Positions 33,901-45,900 of a DNA stretch of 64,000 bases are shown here, piece after piece. The translations under genes and the position numbers were made by a program. The DNA comes from Anaspis maculata (taxonomy: Eukaryota; Arthropoda; Insecta; Coleoptera; Scraptiidae). Each line of letters begins with the position of its first letter. Position 1 is the stretch's first letter. Location: positions 8,804,001-8,868,000 of the forward strand of contig OX421968.1 of NCBI GenBank assembly GCA_949128115.1. The letters are read 5' to 3'. The notes under the pieces were generated by a model. The model was given only the letters and a program-made list of their open reading frames with translations. It made no database searches and was not told the origin of the DNA.

Positions 33901-36900
33901 ACAGGTAAAATGTACTTCACGGCTAACAGTAACAAAATACATTGATAAAACGCACCAATTAACGACCCAGTATGTTCGGCGGTCATATTGATTGAACTTC
34001 AAACTCATCAAACAAACAAATTGAATAGAGACAATAATATCGGTTGTTTCTGTTAGTTCCGTCACGGTTTTGTTGCACTCACTTGCTCGTCTTTCCCATC
34101 GACACAGTCGTATTCACCGTCGCACCTCCACTTCCCGGAAATGCAGAAATTTTCGGAGCACTGGAACTCCGACTCAGGGGAACACGTGACTGGAGGGCAG
34201 TCTTTCTCATCGGAGCCATCTCCACAATCATTATCTAAATCGCAAACCCATCTCTTCTGTATACATTTGCCGTTCTTGCAAGTAAACTCGTCAGATCTAC
34301 AAGTCTCATCTGAAAAAACAACATTTTCTCAATGCGCAATGAAAATGACATTTTCCTAGTACCGCATTCGTTACATTTGAAACATCGTTTACGAAAGGAC
34401 GTACCTTAGGTACACCTTCGGAAATGTTCTTTTTCGACAGATCGATAATAAATCGATTATTTATTTAAAAACACAAAAAAAACTATTGTGGCTTACTGCA
34501 GGCCTTTTCGTCGCTTCCATCTGAGCAATCCGGATTGTCGTCGCACATCCAAGTGAGAGGGACGCACTCGCCAGGCGCCGACCGACAAGTGAACTCATCG
34601 ACGCCGCATACTTTTTGTTCTGTTCGAGAAAAGCATGGAAAATTATTTTAATTTAAAAAAAAACTCAAAAATGTCTTACGGCAAGTGTGTTCGTCTTCAT
34701 CGCTTCCATCACTGCAGTCTTTGTCGTTATCACATTGCCAATGGCCTGGTATGCATCTACCGCTCTTGCATCGAAATTCATTTTTTGCACAGGTGACGTT
34801 CTCTGAAACAACGAATCACCAATTCAGCAAATCAATGTACGCGATAAAAGAGGTCAATTCACTTATGACACGTTCAAATGATTGAATAAATTGAATTATT
34901 CTCAATTAACTGTGTGAAAGACAAAATGGAGAAACCTGGTCTTCAACCGGCGGCAAGCAAGACACTGATTGCTCACCCTGAAAATATTGTTTGTGTGATA
35001 ACATAAAACAAGGTGGGCAAAACTATAAAATTGAAATATGAATTTTTTTCAGCGTAATGAAGATAACGTGTCCTAGCAACGACTTGTCCTGGTAGTACGC
35101 CGGATAGCGACATGAATTTCTAAGTCATTTCATCACGAGACAGAAACGGTCAAATTGATAGTTTTTGTGATGGCAAACAATAAAAACAACTTCTGTCACT
35201 CATGCGTTGGTTGCTTCAGAAGTTACAGGGTGTCAAACATGTCAAAAAAAGAAACTTAATCAAGTTATTTCATCACCAGAAAGAAATGGTCAAATCGATA
35301 GTTTTTGTGATGGCGAACAATAAAAACAACTTCTGTCACTCATGCGTCGGTTGCTTCAGAAGTTACAGGGGGTTAAAGTTGCCGAAATGATATCAGTTGA
35401 CCTAAGTCATTTCATCACGAGACAGAAACGGTTAAATCGATAGTTTTTGTGATGGCAAACAAGAGAAACTACTTCTGTCACTCATGCGGCGGTTGCTTCA
35501 GAAGTTACAGGTGTCCTCCTCCTCCTCCTCCACCACCTCCTCAAAAGAAGCCATCTCTTCCTACTGACATGTTTGACACCCTGTAACTTTTGAAGCAACC
35601 GACGCATAAGTGACAGAAGTTGTTTTTCTTGTTTGAGATCACAAAAACTATCGATTAACCTGTTTCTGTCTCGTGATAAAATGAGCTAAGTTTTTTTTTG
35701 AGATGTTCGACACCCTGTAACTTCCGAAGCAACCGACGCGTGAGTGACAGAAGTTGTTTTTCTTGTTTGCCATCACAACAACTATCGATTGAAGCATTTC
35801 TGTCTTGTGATAAAATGACTTAGGTAAGTTTTTTTTGTTGACATGTTTGACACACTGTAACTTCTGAAGCAACCGACGCGTGAGTGACAGAAGTTGTTTT
35901 TAGCGCATTTTCCATCTTGATGAAAATTGCTATTGCAACCGCTTTGTCCGTCCGTCCGTCCGTTCCTCGAACTCCTCCCAAACTAGACGACCTAGGTTTC
36001 TGATTTTTTCGCTGTTACATAGCTGCCACTCCCAAAGGAGGGCTAGGCTATATTGGATGTCCATATTGCGCCGCGTCCATTTTCAGACGGGCAGACGGCG
36101 TCAATTCGGCCATTTTGCTGTTCTTCCCGCCTAGTATCTATCGTACGTTTCAAATCAGTTCTGTGTGTTAGTGAAAGTGTGATAGAGTGATAAACTGATA
36201 GGAAATCAGATCGAATAAATTAGTGATTAATTATAGCTAGTAGATCGTGAGTGGATTCAGCCATGGTCGTTGATAATCGTCCTCACTCGCACTCGCGGTC
36301 GACAATTTTGACAATCTAGGGTCCTAGCTAACTCCCGCCAGTTTCGCCGCGCATGACAATTAGTCATTTCCACATGACGTCACGAGCTCGTCAGTATTGC
36401 CAACCTAGTTGAATTTATAACCTCAAAAAAAGTGTTTGGGAACAACCCCCGTTGTTATGATTGGAAAAAAGTACTTTTTTGAGATTTTGGATACAGTAGG
36501 AAGCAAGTTTGTGCGTGATAATTGTTCACGAAACTCTGGCGCTTCGATCAATACTGATGGTTGGAGATGTGCTGCCCCAAATAGCTCAATAAACAAGAAA
36601 GTTTGGTGAAGTGCTTAAATCATTTTCGTCGAAAAAAAAAAAGAAATCCGTGGCTTTTTCGGAAAACTAGATTCCGGGAAGAAAAGAGCATCTCAGGAAG
36701 TATCTCAAAGTGCCAAGAAATGCGACTCAAAGACATCTGGGAAGGAGAAAATATGCCAGTTTATTATCCTGCCGATAAGGTAAAAAGCTGACTAAATTGT
36801 TAGAATACAGAATAAATGTGAGATGATTTTACAAATTATCCATTACTAAGCGCCCTTCTGATTTCAGAAAGTATGGCTGTGGCAAAAACCGTGACCTGTG

Positions 36901-39900
36901 GCGATCGTGAAATGGGAAAATCCAGCGACCAAGGAATTTTTAAGTTGACCACAATGTTACCTCAAATCCTGCTTACAAGAAGAAATTTCAGGATTTTTTA
37001 AGCAATGTGCCTTGCCGCGATGAAGCCATCAACTGAAAATTCAAGATTATCAAGTCAGGTGTACGATTTGGTCAACAGAAGATGAAGATACTCGGAGCCG
37101 ATCCCATCTGGTTCACATGTGCTTATATCACAGCAAATATTACAACTACAGTGAAGTAGAAAATGGAAATTATTGTCAATTCAAACATCTAGGCTTGTGA
37201 AAGCAATGGAGAAAGCATGACTAGAGATGTAGAGGGCTCAATGAACGTGAACGTTTGGTTGGAGTTTGGAGTGGTTGAATCTTTTTTTGAGGAAAAAATG
37301 AGAAATTCATGGTTTTCTCGACACGCTAGGGCTCGTGGAAGTACGAGGCATCACAGAATGTATCCCAAAGCGCCAAGAAATGGAAAGGAGGAAGGAAGGA
37401 AGGAATACACTTGAAAAAATATACGGAGGTTGTACCGATAACAATTATAGGATGGGTAACTAAATTGCTGTAATACAGTTATGATGTTTGCACAAAATTA
37501 TGTTGCTAAGCCTATCTAGTTTCAGGAAGTACCTGTGTCAAGAATTGTGGCCTTGGGCAATCTAAAAATGGGGAAATCTACGGACTGAGGAATTGCTACG
37601 TCGACCACAATCTGGAGCCTAGAATCCTCAATAGAACAATAAATATTTGTATTTTTAAGAAATGTGTCTTGACACAATCAAGTTGTAGTTGAAAATTCAA
37701 TATCGTTAAATCAGGTGTAAAATTTCTGTCAAGGAGGGCTCCGGTGACCGAATACATCTTCGGTGGCCGAACAGCTGTTCAAGTTAAACTTCCATGTTTT
37801 GCCTCTGTCCATATTTTAAATCGAAGTGAAGATATTGCTGCACTTTGAAAATATAAAATATAAACAAAAACTATTGTTTGTTTCTTTAATCGAGCAGTAA
37901 AAGCTGGGCCTCAAGTATTTGGGTGATTGGGAAGCACAAACCGAAGAGGTACATACCTAGCCCCACACAAGAAATATCACTCCAGCAATGCCGGGAACGT
38001 AAACCCCCAACATTCAGGTGAGGTTTGGTGGCAAAGTTCATGCCCAGTTTTGTCGGAAAATATGAATTTTCATCACTACCCTGTGCAGTTAACCTAACAT
38101 GTTTGGCTTGCTTTTTCACAAAAAAACACACTTTTCCACGAGAACTTACTTTGCAGGCGCATTAAGGACATTGCTTTGAACTTGATACAAAAGTTTCAAA
38201 CTCAAACTCAAAAAGGTAGCCGAGGAAAAAAATGCAGAAACTGGAACTCCATAAGCGCCCTGTAGTTCGGTTGTTCTCGAACATTATTTCTTTCAAATTT
38301 GGCGGGCAATTCTGGACAGTTGGCAACACTGCTGTGACGTCAATGGAAATGCCTAATTCACATTTTTCCAAGTCAGCAAGAAAGGTGAATTAAGTATATT
38401 TTAGTGCTTGTGATACTTTACTTATTCGACGCGGCTCAGTGAGACTTTCCCAACTGAACAAGATCAAAAACTCATTTTTGCCAGAATGGCGCTTACGTTG
38501 CTTTGCCTGGCAAGGGACGATTATACATATACGTCCTCCATCAGGCAAAGAATCTTAGCAAAAGTAACTTTTATTTTGTAATGGAACGAGAAATCGGCTG
38601 TTTTCTCCCATTAAGAATAAAATGCGAATTTATTTTCAAAAATCATATCTGAAGAACGTCTGTTGGAAAAACACTTTTCCAAAATGTTTTCAAATTATGA
38701 TCTCTCAGATGTTTACACAAATTTGCATTATTACTTGTATCGCGGAGTGAAATTAAAAATATGCCGATTCAACTGTGGTGAGCAACGAGCATCTTCTCTT
38801 TCGCAGCTGGCTGTACTAGCTATTTAGCGACGAAATTCCAACGCATCATGAAGTAGAACGTAAATTTCAAATTAATGCGCTCCGTGAAATGTGTATAATA
38901 ATATATTAATGAAAAGTCTGGGTTGGGGTATATCTTAGGTTGCGAGCTGTGCACGGTGCACGCCAAGTTTCAACGTAAAAATACAATGAAGAGAGTTCAA
39001 CTACTTGCCGACGGAGTAAAGTGGTGGAAACTAGAAAATATTGACTTAGGAACTCCAATACCTATTATGTTTCTATACGAATCTTTATATTACAGCGGAG
39101 AATTTTGCTCGAGGATTTTTGGAATTCATGCGTTAATGAAAACGCGTATACGAAAAGCAGTGGAAAAATGTCGGAAAGTCGGGGACGCATTCCATTTCAA
39201 AAGCTAATCTTTAGGTACTTCGACTGGCAGCAGCCTCGGAGTTAAGTTGCTTCTGCTGCTGATAACTTCTAATCACTGTGTGCCAAAAACTGAGACACAC
39301 ACATGATATACACAAGCTCCAAAAAATTATACGTCCTATCTAATACCAGCGGCAAGTCAAAACAAATTGAATCTAATTTTAATTGACACGCTAATACTGG
39401 AGAGGTCAAATGATATGCCGAACATATATGCGTTTCACGATATTGCACTGGCGTGGAAGAGAAACAAAAATAATAGGATTTCGAAAAACTGCAATGACAC
39501 AATCCGCAGACGTAGCATTCAAGATCATCACATACAATAACATTACCTAATTTGTTTTATAGATTTGACGCGAATCTCAGATTCTCGATAAGTACTTAAG
39601 TAGGTACCGCTAACGGTCTGAGGCGCCTAGATAGAGACCCAGATAGATCCATGGAAAGCACCATCTTTATCATCAAAAATTTATTGTGCTGAATAATTTG
39701 CAATCAATCAGCTATTCATACGCAAAAGTTTGTAATTATGCTTCGCAACAACGTAAAATTTAATTATACTGACGGTTCCACAGCGCGATCCTTTCTAAAT
39801 AAATCACGAAGAGAATATGGACGCACTGAAGATTAATTTCATTACGAAATTAATTTCATCCCGTTGAAATCGAAACACGATGAGAAATGCGAGAATTTGA

Positions 39901-42900
39901 GAAAACCAGACAATTTCCAGTATTTCCACAATAACAACAAAAATGTCGATGATTAAACTCCGTCCATTTTTTTGGGAGTAGGGACTCCGTCACGCTAAAA
40001 TTTCATAACGATTTTATTTAATCATGCATACAAGACACATAACAAGACCACTTACAATCACGCATATTCATTCAAAATAATAGGTATACATAATGGAATT
40101 AACGATTGGTTAATTCAGCTATCAACAGCTATTAAAGTCCAACCCCAACTAATTTAATCAAGTTTATCATAGCGAGGTTCCCAGGTGCCGAGGTGAGTAT
40201 TTTATGCCCAAACGGGTAAACTGTAAACCATTTACTTCATCCGAATATTACTAAAAAGCTGTACTAATATGATCCACCAACACGAAGGGGAAGCACGTGT
40301 ATTCGGGTGGGCCGAAAAAATAAAAATTTGCCAAATCGAAAAATAATAGTGCGGAAAACTTGTATTTGAGCTTTATAAGTATTCCTATGAAAATTTGAAA
40401 AAAATTAATTTAGGTCTTGGGGTGCCACAAAGCACTTGAAATTTAAAAAAATTGAAATTCTTTGAATTTTTTTTTATTTAAATCCAAGCATTTTTTCCAT
40501 TTTTTTTTGCCGAAGGTTTGTATTGGGTCTTTGACATTGTGTGTACAATTTTTTGTTTCAATTAGTCAAGATTTTTGGTTCTACAGGACATTAGAAAGTT
40601 TTAATAGTTGAAAAAAATTCATTCATTTCAGAAAATGTCATGTAAAAATCAGAAACTTGACTAATTGAAACAAAAAATTGTACACACAATGTCAAAGACC
40701 CAATACAAACCTTCGGCAAAAAAAATTGGAAAAAATGCTTGGATTTAAAAAAAAAATTCAAAGAATTTCAATTTTTTTAAATTTCAAGTGCTTTGTGGCA
40801 CCTTAAGACCTAAATTAATTTTTTTCAAATTTTCATAGGAATACTTATAAAGCTCAAATACAAGTTTTCCGCACTATTATTTTTCGATTTGGCAAATTTT
40901 TATTTTTTCGGCCCACCCTAACGTGTATTGTACAGTTTTGGGGTCTGGGAGTCTGATAATGGACGGTTCAAGGATCAACATCAATACTTTTTGTTCAGTA
41001 AACAAGTGAAAAGTAAAAACTACTTCTATGATGCTGTGTAAATGACTAAAACCGAAGCGTCTTGGTCAGGAGTTAATCCAGATGGAGCTCACACTGAGTA
41101 AAATTACAACAGTCCTCGCAATAGTCTTATAAATACAAAACTCAAGACCGCTCAAATAAAGTTTGTACAGGGTGCCACGCCTAGCCTGAAACGAGTTCAA
41201 CCCAAAAGTACGTGCACCTCCTAGATTTTTGTATTTATCTTCCCTACACTATCTTAGGATTATTTCAACACAAAAATGAAAAAAATCGGTAGAGCCGTTT
41301 TTCAATAATCATTGTTTTTATCATTTTTTTGACAAAATGGCCTAGATGTTAGTTGCTAAAAAAAATGTTTGCACTCAAAAATTTTATGATGCCAAGACGC
41401 CACTCAACAGATGTGTTGATTGAACCATTCTGATTAGATTCAGACTAGCCATTAGTTCTAAACAGTCCCGTGGTATATACAGGGTGGAAAAAAAAGTCGA
41501 AAACTATCATTTTATGAACAAAGCAAGTGAAGTCTTGTAAATCGCCTCAACTTATCTACATTTATGCTTGAATGGAGTTGGATTGGTGAAATAAGATGTT
41601 GCCGAATCAATTCTAGCGGTCTTATTCCTTAAGAAAAATTAAACATTCAAATCTATTTCTAGAGCTATAGGTATAAGTACCTACTCTTTGTTAGGTATAT
41701 GTTTGCTTCTTGTTGCTCATAATCATAATTCATGTTATTTGTATTTATCATCTCGTTATATATTTCATGCATTATGTCAGTAGGTATGCCATATGTATCT
41801 TCACCAGTGACTATCTCCTAGGCTTGTAATATGGTCTCAATGGGGAATGAAGATTCCTCATATACATATTCATTTGCTACGAATTGAAGGTGTTTTTGTT
41901 TTAAAAATTCAAATTTTGAAAAACTGTTCTTTAATTTAGAAAATATTTTTATGATCAACCATAGTACTTCTCTGTAGCTTTCAAAAACAATAATAATAAT
42001 TGATCCGCCTTATTTCAACAATCCAACTCCGTTTTGAAACTGGTCTTTCTTGGTTTCACACATTTTTAGAGCTTATGATGGGTCAATTTGGATTTTATTT
42101 CACCACAGCACTAGACATATTCTTAGGAACAAAACTGTTCAGGCATGATATTGAACTTTATTTAGTGATTTACAAAAAAGTTTGGGTTGATAGGTGATAT
42201 AGACAAAACCTAATTCTATAATATTCAAACCATTACAAAAACCATCATGGGAACTACAAAGGTGTTGAACCAAAAGAGACCATATTATTGACAATGGCAA
42301 CAATTGTTTTTCAGAATGAGGGGATTATTTTATGCTAGAATTATTGTTTGTTACAATTTTGAGAATTATTACTTACAAGTCTTAGAATTACTTCAAAAAA
42401 AATTATTTGTGAAAATAGTTAACCCAAAGGTCAACTGCCCATCTTATTTCATTTTTCAAGCTGTTTATTATAGATATAGTAAGTTCCACCACAATGTCTT
42501 GGAGAGTCACGGATTAGAAAAAAAAATTGTGTATAAAAACTTTAAAACTTCTGGTCTTTTCGATATTCTAGAAACGGTTAAACACATTCAAGAACCGTTT
42601 GTTGGGACTTTTTAAGGATGAATGTAGATAATTTGTGACGATTTCCAATCTTCCACTTCATAAAATAATAGTGAAATAATAATTTTTGACTTCTTTCTTT
42701 TTCCACCCTGTATACACCCCCGGTATGGTTGGCACCAATGCTACTAGTCTGAATCGAAAGAGAATGGCTCAATTGACACCTCTGTTGAGTGGCATCTTGG
42801 CATCATAAAATTTAAGGTGCAAACATTTTTTTAGCAACTAGCATCTAGGCCATTGTATAAAAAAATGATATTATTGAAAAACGGCTCAACCTATTTTTTT

Positions 42901-45900
42901 CATTTTTGTGTTGAAATAATCCCAAGATAGCGTAGAATAAGAAAATAGAAAAATCTAGGAGGTGCACTTACTTTTGGGTTGAAGTCATTTCAGGCTAGGC
43001 GTGGGTGATATGTAAACAAGTCCAAATCTCCAATGTGTTGATCGAAACCGTTTGTGAAAAAAATGTTTTTTCCCAATTTCAACCATGACATTGTGAAGCT
43101 TCAAGTCTTACCTCGAAATGGTGTTTAAATTTTTTGAATTGGAAGTCCAGCAAAGAAGACATGATATTTTTTTCCAAATTGGTGCATTTTAGACCTGTTG
43201 TCACGCCTTAAAATCGGCCTTTTGTTGATAAGACTCTGGAATTTGAAGCAATGGCTCATTTAATGATTTTGAACAAGTTGACTTACAACATACCCCCCTT
43301 ATTGTGAAGGAAGGCGAAGTAGGAGCCATTTTTCCCAAAATAGCAACTGGGCCTCGAGTTGAGCTAACAGTTCGAGAAGTGAATATCAACAGATATTCAT
43401 GTGTGAAATTTGTTTTTTTCATAATTTTGACCTCCTGCGTATGATTCCGTTGTCAAATTGAAGTTTTAGACAAAAACAATGGCTCTGAAGGACATAACTC
43501 GAAAAAATTCGGGGTATCAGAAGCCTCACCAGTTCGAAACAAAAATCATATTCTCGTTGTTGGACTTCCGATTCAAAAAATTACAAAACCGTTTCGAGGT
43601 AAGACTTGAAGATTCATGATGTCGCGGTTAAAATTGGAAAAAAGCATTTTTTGCACAAACAGGGTTTTGTTGAACAAATAGAATATTTGCACTTGTTTAT
43701 ATATCATCCTGTACAAACTTTATTTGGGCGGTCTTGAGTTTTGTATCTATAGCATGAACTGTCAGAAGATGAGACTAGTGAACACCGCAAACCGAATCTA
43801 AATATTCGGCGGGAATCAAAAGTTACATTGTTCTGAAAAGAGGTAAAATTTTCAGTCGCGACCAGTGATGGTAGTTTACGCGTAATCTATATTGTCTACT
43901 TGACATACGTCGACAACGAGTAGACAACGTAGACTATGTAAACTATGTCAACTATGGTAGACAACGTAGACTATTTAGTTACTTTTTATTTTCCCTCATT
44001 TTTATGTCAACCACAACATCAGAATTCTGATTGTTATAACCTCTAAATGTTCAGAACAATGCATGTTGCTGGTTTTTGTATAAGTTTTGGGAGGTTTAGG
44101 GTTATGACCAGATTATTCCACTGGTACATATTATAATCCCAAACCCCCGAAATCTATTTCAAGTTTAATTTTTATGCAAAAATGTTTATTTCATGTGTAT
44201 CTACAACAATCTATTGACAATAGCTGGCTGACTGAAAAGTCAATACTTATTAGTTTTTCTTGTCAACATGTCACTTTGACGTACATAATTGACGTTTGTC
44301 GGCTAATTTTGAGGTTATTTTGTGTAGTCTACATAGTTGACATAGTCTACTTCAAAAATGGTCATGTAATCTACGTATAGTCTACGCGTAAACAACGACG
44401 TAGTGTACGTCAGGTAGATTACGTTCCTATCACTGGTCGCGACACATTGAGTGGTGCGCAGTTTAGTTAAAACTGGGAGTAGGACGAATAGGTATGCCAA
44501 CTGCCACCAAATTGAGTGTTATCAAGAAAGAGTGCGTGCGTTTATCATTTCTCTCGAGTATTTCAATATCCAACCCGAAACATCTCATATTGCTCAGATT
44601 TCAATTAGGTGCATGCTTATACGACAACGAATAGAATAATTCATTTTGGCTTTTGGTGAAGTGTGGAGTCTAAGTTCAGTTAGGTTTATGCGTGCTAATT
44701 ATTTTCTTACGAACCTGATGAAACTCTTGTAGCAATTTGGGCAGGGTGGGTTAGCTAGCTGGATAGGCTTTTCTTTCTTCAAATTTCACGCTTCATTAAG
44801 CACTTACTAATAGGAGGGTGGAACACAGTCTGGGAGCTCATGTGTGAATTTAAGAAATTCGTGAAGAAATATCAATTTCCGACGGTTGTAATTCCTCAAG
44901 GATAATTTATTTTTCCTCGTATTAAAGATCCACAACATATAAAAGAAAAACTACACAGGGACACACATAATATAGGTGTACCGTGTACCAGACACAGACA
45001 AGGCGCAACTTCCAGAACTCTGTTGATGTCTTTTCAGAAGTGAAAGCCATAATTTTCGAAAAGTCTATGACTGATATGAAATTAATGCAGAAACTTTTTA
45101 AATATATGGCATTCGAAATCGATTCAAGTCGTTATTTCAACTTTATCGTGGAGCAAGTCCTGGGCAAAAGTTGCAGATTTACACAATGACACGGTGTCGG
45201 AACGTGGGTCTCGTAAATTAAAAAAGGGTTATAACGTTAACGCGACACTACTTGTTACATGAGATTTATATGCCAAACTGTCGTTAAGGCATTTCTTCGG
45301 GAAGTGCCCGGAAGATGGCAAAAAGCAGAGCTCTTTGGAGCTTTGCGTCTATCAAACTAGTGATGGGCACAATCGAAAAAGCGAAATGAAAAATCTCATC
45401 ATTCGATTGTTTGCATTCGGTTTTTTAAGTATCCAGCGCGAAACTTTAGGGTCTTCAGCTTAATGAAGCGCTTTCGTTCTGCCAGCAGGAGCTGCTCGGG
45501 GTGGATCACTAGACAAAGAAAGTAGATCCAGCTGGGCCGTGATTGGTGTAGTATCTACTTTCTCTTTCTAGTGATCTACCCGGAGCAGCTCCTGGCGCAA
45601 AACGAAAACGGCTATGAATGGTGGTCACGGTTTGTCAATTTTGTCATCATGGCAAGCTGAGCCACTCGTGCTGCGCTGTGTGGGTTCAAATCCCGCTACA
45701 TCCATGGATATTTTGTGCTGTCCCCGAGGTTGCATGGTAGAGCAGCTAATAGCTGAATGTCGCCTCGTTATAAGTCAATTAAATAAATAAAAATGACCAA
45801 ATATATGATGGTTTGAATAAATGAATTAAGTATTAATAATATAATTAATAAATAGGTAATCATAAACAAAAAATAATATATTGAAATTGAAAAAACCTTA

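Larger units (their letters stand above)
41175..43004. mobile_element. Third layer: inverted-repeat element with GTG duplication
   Basis: CCACGCCTAGCCTGAAACGA on the left is mirrored by TCATTTCAGGCTAGGCGTGG on the right. GTG lies on both sides (41,172-41,174 and 43,005-43,007). Arms of about 300 bp include AGTTGCTAAAAAAAATGTTTG near 41,350 and its mirror near 42,822. Confidence 0.72.
41168..43711. mobile_element. Second layer: TA-flanked foldback, split by an insertion 7 bases from its left end
   Basis: The right end reads ATCATCCTG then TA; the left end is CAGGGTG after TA. The rest of the left arm resumes at 43,005 as GTGATATGTAAACAAGTCCA, which mirrors TGCACTTGTTTATATATCAT near 43,688. 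Arms 43,005-43,170 and 43,530-43,711 correspond, including TCAAGTCTTACCTCGAA near 43,101 and its mirror near 43,596. Confidence 0.68.
41128..43742. mobile_element. Outermost inverted repeat of a multiply nested locus
   Basis: ATACAAAACTCAAGACCGCT near 41,135 and its mirror near 43,720-43,740 flank the element at 41,168-43,711. These short arms of about 40 bases lie outside the TA sites of that element, so they belong to an older repeat into whose centre it inserted. Confidence 0.6.

Noticed and set aside
34930..34985. Candidate extra LpR exon between exons 1 and 2
   Set aside because: A TTTTCAG acceptor-like site is present on the minus strand, but the following sequence has no LDLa cysteine pattern, and exon 1 already joins exon 2 in frame.
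35121..35900. Regular direct repeats as a CRISPR array
   Set aside because: The units are about 140 bp, diverged, and reverse orientation halfway. The window is clearly eukaryotic.
38923..39207. 94-codon frame in LpR intron 1 as a nested gene
   Set aside because: No recognisable motif, no supporting second exon, and length within chance expectation for this composition.
42304..42615. 103-codon frame as a transposase fragment
   Set aside because: It lies in the right place inside a TA-flanked element, but I see no DDE/D-type or helix-turn-helix motif.
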